Positions 32,081 through 44,345 of a DNA stretch of 64,000 bases are shown here, piece after piece. Under the pieces are notes generated by a model. The model saw only the letters and a program-made list of their open reading frames with translations. It was not told the DNA's origin and made no database searches. Source of the stretch: Pinus tabuliformis. Taxonomy: Eukaryota > Streptophyta > Pinopsida > Pinales > Pinaceae. How positions within the stretch are numbered: position 1 is the stretch's first letter; each line of letters opens with the position of its first letter. The translations under genes and the position numbers were made by a program. The stretch covers positions 1,232,221,070-1,232,285,069 of the forward strand of contig CM062819.1 in assembly GCA_031772625.1 (NCBI GenBank). Direction: 5' to 3'.

Positions 32081-34220
32081 CCTCTTATTATACTTGTATG
32101 CTTAGGTTATTTCATAGATTACTTGTTGAATTGATTTTGGCATTGCTATTGGTGAATTTGATTAGTTTGCTTCCATTTGTGCATAGCTTTAGCAGTAACT
32201 TTAGAGAGATAAAGGAATACCAAAAAGGCTGATAGCAGGTGGATCTTGGCTCAATCCTCTCTTCAGGGACCATGGTTTGAGGAAAAACTCTTATTCATCC
32301 CCAAAAAGATAGAATTCTGATTTCTTATGGAATTTAGGGTTTTCTACTAATTAGGCCAGCATCTTTTCAGTTTTCAAGGATAGGTTTCAGTTGTTATTTC
32401 TGATATCTCCATCTTTTTATTATATCTCATGGTGTTTCATAATATGCTGCAAGTATTTCCATGCATGAACTAGTCAAATGAATGATGGGATTTTGTTTTC
32501 TTATGTTGATTGGAAATCTTTCTTGTTTTAACATGATTCATGGGTAATTGCCAGTGATATGTGTATTATAGAAGTTTCAATAGTGTAGGAAGATATCATG
32601 TCAACAGCCCTAGCCTAACCTCATCTATCCATGATCACCAAAACCCACTAAGTCCATAAACCGATTTATCATTCCATAAGAACAATTTTCCATGTTTGTT
32701 GAGAAAGTCCAACCATCTTACAAACTTTGGTTTGAGTTCTGAGGAAGTCCTAGCCACTCCCTTCCCTTATTCCTTCCATCATTCACCTTTCCTAAGCCTT
32801 ATACCACCTTCCAAATCACTCCTTATGCTTTCGGCTGAATCCTGTAGGAATACAGGGGATCTTGTAGGAGCATTAAGACATCATGTAGGTGCATTAGGAC
32901 ATCCTGTAGGTGCATTAGGACATCCTGTAGGACGACCTGTAGTGACCTGTTTTGAGGCTGATTTGTGGAAAATGCATCCAGAAAGATAGGAGAAGACCCC
33001 TGCTTGCCTCCCAATCCATCTGACCCTTCACAACCATCTCTCTCCACACCTAACCCACTTTCCATACAATCAAGAAGAATTAGCATTCATGTTTTCACAA
33101 AAAGGACAAAAAGAAAAAGGTTATTGTGTTCATTCATATGCATAATAGTAAAGTGTTTGATTATATCAGATTGCATGCTTAGGATAGTTAGGGTTACACA
33201 GGTTTTAGCATTAGAATTCTTCTGAAGCAGTATCTCTTAACAAATAGCTAGATGAGTGGAATGTTTAAAGCATTTATTTCATTCTTTCATTACTACAATA
33301 GATAATATTTCAATTCTCTCAATTAGGTAAAATTCCCCTTTCTCCATTGGTAATCAAACTTCTTCAGAATCAATAGAAGGTTGGTTTGAGAAACCCTAGT
33401 GGTCTATTGCCAGCTCAAAAGTGACAACGAGTGGACCCATTACATCTACTTGTGTATACAACACTGTCACCTCCAAGTTTGTATGAACCTCGAGTTGAAA
33501 GTTGGTAGCCCCATGAGTTGGAGCATTCTTGCTGCAATACTAGTGTTGGTCAAAGATATTTATGGAACTAGCGCAAGAAAGAAACATCATTGAGAGACAG
33601 ACTGATAAACATCACAAAATAATCTATGATATGAAAGCTTCAAATACTTCTGTCTTGGGAATCACTATTGATCTAAAAAATTGAACCAAATACAAAATAT
33701 GAGTATCTTTTCTCTAAAGAAAAACCAACCCATGGTTTCCATTTTTTCAGAAATTTTATAGAGAAATTACATAATCCTTAGATCCACAATTTCTAAGAAA
33801 ATTCAATTAACAAAATATTAAAATATATATGACTAGGAAAAATACAAACTAATCTCTAATCCTTAATCTAATAAGATATAAACGAATAAGCAATAATAGC
33901 TGCTTGTATTCTTCACTTTGAACCTGGAAAATTGTAAAAGATACATCAATAACTATTTTTTGATCTTCAAGAGAGAAATAGGGATGTAAATCACCAAAAT
34001 CAAGGTCATTTGGAAACTTCCAGCTGGAATATCTACCCTGTTTTCTCAGCAAAATATATAAGCCATCTTATCACGTCAAAAATTATAGTTTTCTATTGAT
34101 CTTTGACCTATCTCTTCCCATCAAAATTAATCAGATGTAGAGAAAAATCCTCCAAAAGGATATACTTTAGTGTTTCCAAAATAACTAGGTGATGTGGTGC
34201 CAAAACATAATGCTCACAAA
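32081..34220. other. No supported gene; includes a 21-bp tandem repeat
   Basis: Mostly AT-rich DNA. Bases 32863-32937 hold three full copies of TGTAGGTGCATTAGGACATCC-like 21-bp units plus partial copies. Because the period is a multiple of three, overlapping ORFs on both strands stay open here; I regard them as chance. No family pattern was recognised elsewhere. Confidence 0.4.
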
Positions 34221-35069
34221 ATGCATATTTATGCGCTTCCATTTCATTTGGCGGTGCTATTTCCTATCACTTATTTTAAAGCCTCTACTGCCTCTACTAA
34301 TAGATGAATGTTGCTAGGCTCAACTCCTTTTCTTTTCTTACTTTTCTTAGATCTAACAATAAAGACCTCTGTAACTTTCTCTTGGAAAAAACTATGTTTT
34401 TTACCCTTTCTCTTCTTGGTGCCTTTATTTTTCCTATCCCGTGCCTTTTTTGTTTCTTTAGGTGTATCCTCATCTAGATTAATGACCTGGTCCTTGAGAG
34501 TGGGATTTAATCTGGGTCTTTCAATTAATATTAGCTTATTGACAGGCCTTGTACAAGGTTTTCTCATCCCATATCCTTTAGTTTTTGCAACCTGTTTACT
34601 CCTTTCTCTCTTCATAATTTTTCTTTATCTTTGGAACTAATGCATATTTATGCGCTACCATTTCATTTGGAATCAGTGATTCCTCTTGCTTAATTCAAAG
34701 CTTATGTTGCATCTGCTAATAGATCAACGTTTCTTGGATCAACTCCTTTTGTTTTCTTACTTTTCTTAGATATATCAATCATGACCTCTGCAAATTTCTC
34801 CTGGAGAAAAAATTAGTTTTTTACCATTTCTCTGCTTTGTGCCTTTACTTTTTCTATCCTGTGCATTTATTATTTCTTTAGGTGTATCCTCATCTAGATT
34901 AATGACCAGGTCCTTGAGAGTGGGATTTATTATAATTCTTGCATTTAATCTTAGCTTATTGACAAGCCTTATATGAGGTTTTCACATCTCATATCCTTTA
35001 GTTTTTGCAACCTGTTTACTCCTTTCTCTCTTCACAACTTTTAATAATTTTTCTTTGTCTTTGGAACTT
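34221..35069. repeat. Tandem duplication, about 419-bp period
   Basis: Unit A (34221-34639) and unit B (34640-35069) both start ATGCATATTTATGCGCT and run in parallel through the same landmarks (CATTTCATTTGG, CTTTTCTTAGAT, GGTGTATCCTCATCTAG, TTTGCAACCTGTTTACTCC) to TCTTTGGAAC. They are clearly diverged, so the duplication is old. It lies within the coding relic described next. Confidence 0.8.
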
Positions 35070-36110
35070 TCAGGTTTCCTTTTCTTAATCAAAATTGACA
35101 ATGGCACATCATCATCTTCAAATTCTTCTAAAAAGCTTTGTTTTGGAACTTCTGGGGTTTTGAAATTCTGTGGTTAGAAAACCTCTGACTATTTTTTCAT
35201 TACAAGATGTTTATTATTCATTGTATAAACTTTTTCTAGTGGAAGCATTGGTGTAGGGTTTTATTTTTGTTGCTCTAATGAAGCTCTCCTCATGATTTTG
35301 ATTAGCACAACAAAACTGCTATGCGTTGCTTCAGATTTTTTCTTAGGGATTTGTTTTTTCCTCTATTTTTTACCATCACTCCCTTTAATTTTGGAAACAC
35401 CTTCTTTAACAAACCCTCCCCAAAATATTAAATGGTCCCATGTCCTTCCTATTTTTCTAATATGAGTGATAACTAACAATTCAATGAGACCTTAATGAAA
35501 AATACAGTGAGGGGGTGTTTTAGGCTTCGCTCTAACCTTGGCTAACATTGTATTCAAACTCTTCAACATAATATGATGAGTATTCATTTGAACTTGACCA
35601 AGAATATGTGCCAAAAAATTGATGTGGTACATGCCTACTCGGTCATATCTCCCCTCACAAGTAAAATAAGCTTGAACAATCCTAATAGCATGTTCCACAT
35701 AAGCATTAACCAAGTCCTCTGAACGCCTTGACTACAGTCTTTGTTTTTATGTTCATCCTTCTAAAAGAATGAAATATCAACTCCTATTAGGGTTTGATTC
35801 TTGAACCACCTTTCTCCATCAATTGGAAACCCCATTGCCTCAATGATGGTTTCCTCCATGACAGGAAATGAGATGTCAAAAACCTTGGAAATTCTCCCAT
35901 CAAAACCCTTGAGAAAATCTCTTGTCACCTCATAGTTGAAACCCTAGATACTCTAATAGAAACTATGCCATCTAGCTGTGCTAAACAACTCAGTAAACTC
36001 TGGGTCACACTTAATCAACTTGGGACCTTCTAGTTCATTTAGACAAAGATGGGCACTCACGTCCATGTCTACAACAAGCTTGACACTAACACCGGAGAAA
36101 AATCAAGAAT
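34256..36110 (-). pseudogene. Relic of a retroelement-associated ORF (gymnosperm-type, unknown function)
   Basis: From right to left, the N-terminal part (about 36000-35760) reads F-T-E-L-F-S-T-A-R-W-H-S-F, then EVTRDFLKGFDGR and ETIIEAMGFPIDGERWFKN. The middle (35492-35713) reads VEHAIRIVQAYF and HILGQVQMNTH. The C-terminal half is a lysine-rich tail that is duplicated (34271-34615 and the second unit). The pattern W..F...G....V...F...FDG....... E..I....G.P..GERWF also appears in the env-position ORF of element 4 (48652-48910). I know such ORFs only as uncharacterised gymnosperm-type retroelement proteins. Stops and frame changes show it is dead. Confidence 0.45.
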
Positions 36111-37261
36111 TGGACGAAAATTCTATCACTTGATAGGTTTGAACAATTATGGACTTCACTAAAACAACAAACAATTATGCCATGAATTTGATAACATAAA
36201 ACATGAAATGAATTTCAACCTTCAACTATATTTTCATGGAAAATCAACTTATAATCCACACATACTATAATGTAGATTTAACATCATGAGAGCATCGTGT
36301 TTCATTGCTATTTGTCTTCATTAATCCATGATGGTACCTTGACTGACCGATTACAATCATTTCGTCACATAGCCATTTCATTTTGACAATGCCACTTTTG
36401 AAATGATATGCATTATGTGCTATAATTTGAAATGGTAGTGCCTCCGCCTTTATTAGATTCACCATTCACTATGCTTTAATTTGGTAGCGCATTTTAATTA
36501 TATCATTGAAAATGAGCGTTGCCAAATTAAAAGGAAACAGAAATTAAAATTTGGTAGAAATTAAAACTTAGAACCTCAAGAAAGCTAATTTTAATTAAAT
36601 GTTTATATTTGATAACAAAAGTCAACAATTTTCTCATTTGTGGAACTATGTCTCAAATGAATAGTCTTTTTATCTACACGATATTGAATCAGATGGTATT
36701 TTATCTTGATGTGCTTGGTTTGCTCATGTAATATGGGATTCTTGGCCACCTTGATTTCAAAAGTATTGTCAACCATAAGAAGAGTAGAATTCGTTTGTTT
36801 CCCCTTCACTTCACTTCATCATATGTCAAGGCAAACACATTGCATGGGAGTGGTGCCTCCTTTAGGAGGATCAAATTTCTATAAAGTGAGGTTTAATGGC
36901 CATTGTTTGGTAGAATTTGTTAGATAGTGACCAACACCACTTCATCTCTATCTCTTATTTACTACTTTCCTTACTATCTATACGATATGCAAGATAGGTT
37001 ATTTGAATATATTTATTTCACTTCTTCGAAGAATATTGTTTATGAAAGGAAAATAAAACATTTTCTTTATTTGACTACTTCTAGGAATGTTTATGATAGG
37101 AAAATAAAATGTTTCTTTTGTTGAAGGTATATTTCAGAAATATTGGTAAGGTTTGAAAAGAAGGTAGGAGATTATTTGTTTAAATAATTGAAATAACTTA
37201 ATGTGAGATTGATTATTTGTTTAGATAATAAAAAAAACTTTTCTTTTGTTTAAATATGTAG
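36111..37261. other. AT-rich DNA, no gene, with a hairpin repeat
   Basis: No coding pattern. Bases 36473-36534 form an imperfect inverted repeat (CTTTAATTTGGTAGCGC ... GCGTTGCCAAATTAAAAGG), related to the perfect one at 60684-60745. Bases 37020-37110 contain two loose copies of a roughly 55-bp AT-rich unit (TTTATGA(A/T)AGGAAAATAAAA). Confidence 0.4.
36473..36534. repeat. Inverted-repeat hairpin, MITE-like
   Basis: Arms 36473-36490 and 36516-36534 pair with two mismatches around a 25-base loop. The arm sequence (TTTAATTTGG(T/C)A(A/G)CGC) matches the arms at 60684-60745 in order and orientation, suggesting one dispersed family. Confidence 0.5.
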
Positions 37262-37928
37262 TCTGGGGGACATGACGATGGTGATCCTAATTGGTTTGAT
37301 GTTGATGAGTTGTCCATTTCTCCCAACCCAATCGTAAAAATCAATAAGATTGTGCTTAGAACGAACGAAAAAATTGTTTGTTTGATTCACATTAGAAATA
37401 AAATTCCTGAGATTAAGATAGGATCAACACGTTCAATCGATGTATTCAGATATATTAGGTAATAACCATATTTTAAAGTGATTTTTTTAATGTCGTAAGT
37501 TAAATTATGAATGTTTGTTTTTTATATTTTACATTATCTAATCAAAAAAATATCTTCTTTCTTATATATGATTTTTTGGCAGAGATCACACCACAGCATA
37601 TAGACACCACAAGCCAACTTTCAATGGAAAAGAGTGTTATACATGAGGATCCTATACCAAAAGAGGTGCACAACACAACCATTCCAATAGTGTTGACTAG
37701 TGCACAAGGTAAGGAAAACTTTAATGATCTTTTTATTAATGAAATACTTGTAATAATAATAACAAAAAATATCAATTTAACATTTCTTTATTCTTACAGT
37801 TGATAATCCACCCCTCTTGTAGCAACCTCAACTATGTCATGAGTACATGACTAGGCTGTCAAAATAAACAAGAAAAATAAATGATTGTACTAGTTATATC
37901 ATTAGAAACATCACGTACCATATTATGA

Positions 37929-38200
37929 AAACATATTTTTGATGATAAAATTTATTGAGATGGAGTATTTTGTGTCTATGATTAATGAATGAATGAATTA
38001 ATGTTATATGTTAATGAATAATTGCTGTATGTTTCTTTACGTACATGTCATTGTTTCAAATTATGTAGACATATTTTTTATGATAAAATTTATTGACATG
38101 AAATATTTTATGGATCTACTAATGAATGAATGAATGGATGAATGTTTGCTATTTGTTTTTTTATGTATCTTAGTGTCTTGCTTTCAACTATTTCCTATAG
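37929..38200. repeat. Tandem duplication, about 140-bp period
   Basis: Unit 1 begins ACATATTTTTGATGATAAAATTTATTGA (37929, first 20 bases shown suffice) and unit 2 repeats it from 38069, both including a short ATGAATGAATGA run. It lies inside the presumed intron between exon-like segments. Confidence 0.7.
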
Positions 38201-38235
38201 AGTAGATAGATTTGGTACTGGGGAATTGCGAGTGA

Positions 38236-38280
38236 TGTGTGTGTGTGTGGGTGTGTGTGTTGGGGGTGGGGTGGGGGGGA
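38236..38280. repeat. GT/G-rich simple repeat
   Basis: TGTGTGTGTGTGG(G)TGTGTG followed by GGGGGTGGGGTGGGGGGG. A microsatellite with a G-rich tail; possible G-quadruplex former. Confidence 0.8.
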
Positions 38281-38899
38281 AGTGCCACGAAAGCTTCCAT
38301 CTTCATGTGGTTGACCCTTTTCACCAGAGAATAAATTAGGATTTCGATAATCTCGGAAAAAAAAACCCTCTATCCAATAGAGCAACAACAAAGTCAATGT
38401 TGACTTCACTCATGCTTCCTCAAGTGGAGGGAGGTTTTCTCTAAGATTAAACTACTCCAATAATTTATTCTCAAAACTAAGAGGAGCTCATTAAGGTATT
38501 CATGCACTCAAGTCTATTTAATTATTATTTATCCATGCAATTAAATTTAATATTTGGTCAAATTTAATCTAAGTTTGTGTCATTGGTCTCATGCATATGT
38601 GTAGGACAACTAGTATCAATTCAGATGTTTAAGTGGAACAACTATCAGAAGCAAATAACTCAAAATGGTAACATTAAATTTAACATTCAAGGTATTTACT
38701 TTCAAGTTGATTCCTTTTTGCTTTTGCATAATGTAATGCACTAATTACTGTATTTGTAGTCATATGAGTGGTAGATCTTTGAATTGACTTGACATTTCTT
38801 CTGTATTTTAAAGGGAGATGTTATACAACCTAATAATTCCAACTTACAAATTTCTTCAGATTGGAAAGAACATACTACCACAAATGGAAGAAGGTATGA

Positions 38900-39533
38900 G
38901 CAACAATAATTCAAGGGTGTATTATTTGTTTTTATTTGTCACTATCTAGTTAGAAGTGATGTAATAGGGTTGATATCATGAGGGATACATGTAGTTGTGA
39001 TCTTGTTGTGTTGCCAATTGCTTACATGTTCAATTTATATTTAGTTAATACCTTCAACAGAAATACTACAAGCATTAAAATCATTCACAATTTTATATTA
39101 TGCAACAAAGAATTTTTGTATCTAATAGATTGGAAACTTTGTGAACTTGCTTACTCTAGGAATAAATTTAATTTGTACATTGTAGTACCTACTAATTCTA
39201 GGTTTTACAATACCTAAATTGAAATGGCACTTGTGAGTGAATTGAAATCTTCTAATCTTGCACAGATATTAATTTAACAAGAATACAAGGGAGTCAAGTT
39301 GGGAGAAGCGTTTAGAATTGATGACACCAATTGAGGTGAGATAACAAAAGGATTTTGTCACTATATGCTTGGGTTAGTTATCTTAATATATGATTCCATT
39401 CTTTAGAGATTTAATATATATAAATATTTTTGAAATTTCTAGAAGTAATTTCTTCTCTTTTCACAATTGCTCAATTTTTTTTTCTCAAAAAGTATTCCAT
39501 TTAACATTGCTCATTTCAAGAAAAAGAAACATG
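38900..39533. other. AT-rich DNA, no gene seen
   Basis: Only short ORFs without pattern. It ends at the ATAAG target copy of element 4 (39534-39538). Confidence 0.4.
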
Positions 39534-39538
39534 ATAAG

Positions 39539-40851
39539 TGTTGGGTGTAGTTTTTATACCTATTTCCTATAATTTATTTCCCTAGTTTTGATCCTCTTTC
39601 CCTCCAAGCTAACAAAAATTTACATGTTAATTGCCTTTTCCTTATTATAAACAACCTATTTTGCCATCATGTTATTTTTCCATTTTTGTTGAATATAACA
39701 ATGCAATATTCCTTTTTATGGCTAACTAGGGTAAGCATTGGAGAAGTCTTTTGGATCCTCTCCTCTTTTTCAGGTGTTTCTTGTGAGAATGAGGTTATGG
39801 AATGAACAACCACATTGATCGGTCTAAGAGCAGGATGGAACAGATTGTTGTTACACTCTATATGTTGTTACAAGTGTTGTTGTTACACCACGTGCTGTTA
39901 TAGGTTACCGTTGTTACACCTTGGGTGTCGTTACAAGGTTGTTGTTACCCAGTGATTGTTGTTACATCCCAAACCATCATTTGACCACAGGATGATGTTA
40001 CACTGTAGTTGGCAAAGTTGTGGGTACTATTCCACACAACAACTATTGGAAGTTATGAATTGTTTATTTAGAAAGTAATAGATCCAAGCAGTTGTGATCT
40101 TAACCAATGTATTTGAATAACATTTGTATTTAGGAACTGGTTATAACAATTTCTATTTTATGATCAACATGAGAATTGTGAGATTCTCATGACTGATCTA
40201 TTCCTAATTTTGGGTATGTAATAACTATAAGAAAAACTTAATCTCTCATGTATGGGGACGACATAGAGAGAACTGTTATTTTGATCTTATAACTTTTAAT
40301 TGTTTTAATATCAAAGACACTGTGGTGATGTTGTTGCTATTTCTAAGTTGATTCTTTAACTAATCTCATGTTCATTCCTGCGCCCCTGCTAGGGAGGAAG
40401 GGCCCTCCTCTTTAGCAAGGACTGCAACGGTAGAGTAGTTGTACATTATTATTTCTTTCTTTTATTGTTTATATGGTTTTCTGTTGTCGTTGTATAATTT
40501 GTAGAATATATCTGCTTCAGTTCCAGAATTATGTTATGTTGTTACACCGATTTGATTAGCAGTATGGTAGTTGACTAGCTGGTGTAGTTATTAGTACAGT
40601 GTGTGGCGCACCTTTGCTCTGGTAATCATGAAGTGTGATTTCATTTATGTAGAGTGTTTTAATTTCTGCATGAATGATTTAATTTCTGCAATTGATTCAA
40701 CGCCATTCTTTACTGTTTTCTATTTTCATTCTTGGCTATAGTGTATTGGCATAGACTATGCAAAAATCCATTGAAATAGAAGACGTACCCTGGGTTGACA
40801 ATTAAATGGTTTCAGTCTTGGTCAATTAGGATTTATTAAAATAGCACTACA
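39539..40851 (+). repeat. Element 4 left LTR
   Basis: 1,313 bp. A block at about 39835-39985 has repeated GTTGTTACA words. A conserved GGGAGGAAGGGCCCTCCTC (about 40391-40410) contains the palindrome GAGGAAGGGCCCTCCTC-like core and is kept in the other LTR (52257-52277). Confidence 0.88.
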
Positions 40852-40872
40852 TTTTGGTGTTGTTTCTAGGGA
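40852..40872 (+). other. Element 4 primer-binding site
   Basis: TTTTGGTGTTGTTTCTAGGGA follows the LTR end. It matches the tRNA-Asp-type site (TGGTGCCGTTGCCGGGGA) except at positions explained by CpG transitions. Confidence 0.7.
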
Positions 40873-40938
40873 TGGCAATTGACGATACAATCAACCAAGT
40901 TGTTTGTTTGATGATAGAGTATTCCTAGTCCATAATCG

Positions 40939-41158
40939 CTGGGCGATAAGACGAGAGTTAAGAACCTACACATCGATCTAATATACTTGGGCGGGCTCAC
41001 CGTTGTGATCACTAGGGAACTTAGGGTGTGGCATTTTGGTGTTTTCTTAAAGCATGTCTTCAGCTCTTCAGTTGCTGGGTGGTAAGACGAGAGGTAAGAA
41101 CCTACACATCGCTCTAACATACCTAGGCGGGCTCACCACTATCAAAGACTGAAACACT
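40939..41158. repeat. Direct repeat in element 4 leader
   Basis: Two copies (about 40939-41031 and 41074-41158) share GCTGGG(C/T)G(A/G)TAAGACGAGAG, TAAGAACCTACACATCG, GGCGGGCTCACC and CTTAGGGTGTG in the same order. Possible RNA-structure or packaging element; function unknown. Confidence 0.8.
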
Positions 41159-41775
41159 TAGGGTGTGAATTAATACACATAGGTTCCATGTGTGCAACTA
41201 TAGGAATTATAGAGATACCAAAAATATCCCCCAATCTAATTAGTCACAGGAAAAACAGGTCGTAAAAAGGAAAGGAAGAGTGTAGATTTGGGAAGAAAAA
41301 CATTTATCCATGAACTAATCTCAAAGGTAGAAAAATAATAGTTAGGTTATCAAAGGGACACAAGGAAAATAGGGCCACAAAAAGATGTTACTCCCATAAC
41401 AAGGAAAGAAACCTCTGATTCCTCTGTCTCGGGACCATACCATTCTAAAGCTAGCGAAAACACTCCCAAGATTAAGCATCCAATTCAGGAACAACAGGGG
41501 GAAGCTAGTAACCAGAACCTTAGGACTGAGGGACAAGGGGAAACTGAAGGGGGACATCAAAAACCTAAAACATGAGAGCACCTATTGGTTTATCAATATC
41601 CAGATTTAGGCAGCGCAGTGAAACAACTAGCCCTAAAGCCGCCTGAGCCACCAATTTCACCTGCAAGACAATCACAAGAACAATTTGAAGAATGTTTATT
41701 GCATCAAGGATTATAAGGGTTAATAATTGGGGGGGGGGGGGGGGGGGGGGAATAACAAAAACACTAAAACAGATG
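41159..41775 (+). other. Element 4 leader, including a 22-G run
   Basis: Non-coding leader. Bases 41729-41750 are an uninterrupted run of 22 G just before the first Gag-like sequence. Confidence 0.55.
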
Positions 41776-43103
41776 CTACTGTCACCACCTTTGAGTTCCC
41801 GATTGGGGATATCAGAGGCGAGGCTCCCGTGAAAAATATTCCTTTATCATACTTACCATCTTTTCAAGGAATGACTGTAGAAGAACCTGACACCTTCTTA
41901 TTTTAATTTGATGTCTTATGCAGGAGTTATGACCATGTTTCAGATGATCAGAAATTAAAATTATTTCTTGCTACTCTAAAAGGAGCAGCCCTAAGATGGT
42001 TCATGGGGTTAGGCTCTGCCTCTATTCGAACATGGAGCGACATGAAGGAGACATTCTTAAAAGTATCAATACTATTTTAGAACCAGGGAATTAAGAGAGG
42101 AAGTATTCAGGATGACACAAAAGGAGGATGAGAGCCTGGAAGAGTACGTAGAGTGGTTTCATTATAACTTGCAAAGATCTAAACACAATGATTTAGATCA
42201 CGATATCTTGAAGACCATTTTTATAAGAAGAATGAGGGATGACTGCCTTGATGCCATGAATCTACTAGGAAAAGGGGACATATCTTAGGAACCAATCACT
42301 AATATCATAAATCTCTATCTGAGATGATCCAGAGGATCATCGAAGGGGAGAAGCACAATTCGAGATGCCTTTTCTCGAATACAAAAATCTGTAAGTGGAG
42401 GAGTAACCAGAGCAGAGATTGGGAATTTATTTGAAAATTTCAAAACCAAGATCCTTAGTACTCTATCTGCCCAGATAATGACAACATAGATCAAGAAGAC
42501 ACAAAGATAAGATGATACATGTCTCACTGTGTTCTATCTGAATTGATGGAAGAAACATCCCTTGAGGGAGTGTGAAATGAACAACATCAACTTGTGCAAT
42601 ATTTGGAGCTGCAATATTCTATAGGTAAATGTCTGAAACTTCCTAGAATGAAAGTAGTACTTATAGAATAGAGTGAAGAAGTTCAGTCCTCTTATTTCAA
42701 CGCACCGAGGAGACCATGGCAGCCACGACCTCCAAGTATGTCCCAATATTTTTCTTCTTTTAATTCGTGGAATAATGCATATAACACTCATAAATATCCA
42801 TGGAAATGCTCTGCTCCTTCTCCAACACAGTTTCCTTCGCCCTGGAACTAGTGTTCCCCCTCTCCATCTATTCAATATCCTCCATCCCAACCATATCCTT
42901 GGAATCATAACTGGAGGGGGAATGCCTATAGTTCAGTCGCATCTAGATTACCAATGGAAAAACAACTACAATTGCCCCCTTTTCAAACTCTTGTTCCTAC
43001 ACTATCTGTGTGACCCAAATTACCTGTGCAACCTAACCCTAACCCGAATAATAAAGTAGCCCGAAGCATAGAGGCTCTGACAATGTTTTAGACTTACCTT
43101 ATC
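41776..43103 (+). pseudogene. Element 4 Gag
   Basis: The capsid at about 41840-42240 reads SYLPSFQGMTVEEPDTF, LKLFLATLKGAALRWFMGL and TWSDMKETF. A frameshift follows at about 42065, then ELREEVFRMTQKEDESLEEY-like codons. A degraded zinc knuckle lies near 42520-42600 (KKHPLRECEMNNINLC, partner Cys lost). A W/P/S-rich tail (42700-42960) and an N-rich end (VQPNPNPNNK) follow. At least six stops. Confidence 0.72.
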
Positions 43104-44345
43104 ATTCTCGTTGGACTTAATGAGATTCAACTACAGTCGGGTAAGGTAATTAAACCAAACCACTTCCCTATCATTACTGAGCAGGAATGTAAACCTTCTA
43201 GAGGAGGTACAATATATCTTGAGGCGGTTATTACACCTGTAATAGCCAATACAGAGAAAACTCTTACCCCTGTAACAACCAACCCAAGAAGAATTGTTAC
43301 TCCTATAACAACCAACTTGAGTAAGGCTTATACACCTGTAGTAGCTGACTCGACTGTTATGACTCAGGATCCTCGGAGATTAACTGAGACTAGAATGATC
43401 TCACAACCCAGATCCAATTTCCTTAGGGAGTTGCAAAACATGCACATACGAATTCCTCTATTGAAAGCTCTTAAAGAAGTACCTATTTATGCCAAAATAA
43501 TACGATATCTGTGCATTAAGAAACCTGGAAGGAAGCCTAAGGACCCTTCTACCATACACGTGATGGGGAAATTGTCTAAATTAATGACTACTCATCCTCT
43601 TCTAACCAAGTATAATGATCCAGGAAACCCTATGGTTACTGTCTATATCAATGACCAAACCATAACTAATACATTGATTGATCTTGGGGTAGCCATTAAT
43701 GTGATGACAAGGGACCTCTTTACCACCCTAGGGCTACATGGGCTTATACATATGCCTACTGAACTTGAATTAGCAGATAGGTCTCATGTTAAACCCGAGG
43801 GGGTATTAGAAGACATAGTAATCACAATTTGCTGCCTGGAGGTATCCGGATGACTTTCTTATCTTACAGACCAAATCCAACCTGGGGGACATCCTTTGAT
43901 CCTAGGGAGATGTTGGCTTTCCACTGCAGATGCATTTATAGGATGCAAATCTAGATCTATGATGATTTCAGATGGCCAGGCTACAAAGAACCTTAATCTT
44001 TACCCCCCAAAACCAAATATGGATTTGAACAATCCATGGTGGGATGAATTTGAACCCGAATCAGATCTTTCCCTACCGCTCCTCACTCTGGGAAAAGCCC
44101 AGTATTTCAAGGATGAGACAAAAGATGATATCATTAATGGATTTATTAGTAACTCACTTTCTATCGCTTCTATTGAAAATTCAAAGGAGGAAGAGGAGGT
44201 AGAAGATATAAACTTTGAACAAATGAGAACCACTCTGCATACTAACAGCAATCCAGTCGAAATAGAACCAGGAAAGTATTTGAACATTAACCCCAACTTG
44301 ACTATTGTGCCAAACAAACTATTTTTACAGCTGTCACAAAAATAA
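43104..44345 (+). pseudogene. Element 4 protease and flanking spacers
   Basis: A spacer with repeated T-P-V-x-x-N units (43200-43340) precedes LRELQNMHIRIPLLKALKEV. Protease (43610-43920): VTVYINDQTITNTLIDLGVAINVM with active-site DLG followed by V instead of A/S, then LELADRSHVKPEGVLEDI. One stop falls at about 43850, before GHPLILGRCWLSTADAFI. The acidic linker to RT is open to 44345. The protein is nearly complete apart from two stops. Confidence 0.75.

Larger units (their letters stand above)
37262..38897 (+). pseudogene. Series of exon-like segments of an unknown gene
   Basis: Five short open segments are each bounded by AG and GT: 37262-37458 (SGGHDDGDPNWFDVDELS ...), 37583-37708 (EITPQHIDTTSQ), about 37802-37820, about 38605-38668 and 38815-38897 (GDVIQPNNSNLQISSDWKEH). 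The first is an unbroken 65-codon frame with a good acceptor (ATGTAG) and donor (AG|GTAATA). The reading frames of segments 1 and 2 do not join in phase, so this is either a decayed gene or a set of chance sites. No domain recognised. Confidence 0.25.

Noticed and set aside
32696-33086. ORFs on both strands across the 21-bp tandem repeat
   Set aside because: Kept open by a period divisible by three; no homology pattern.
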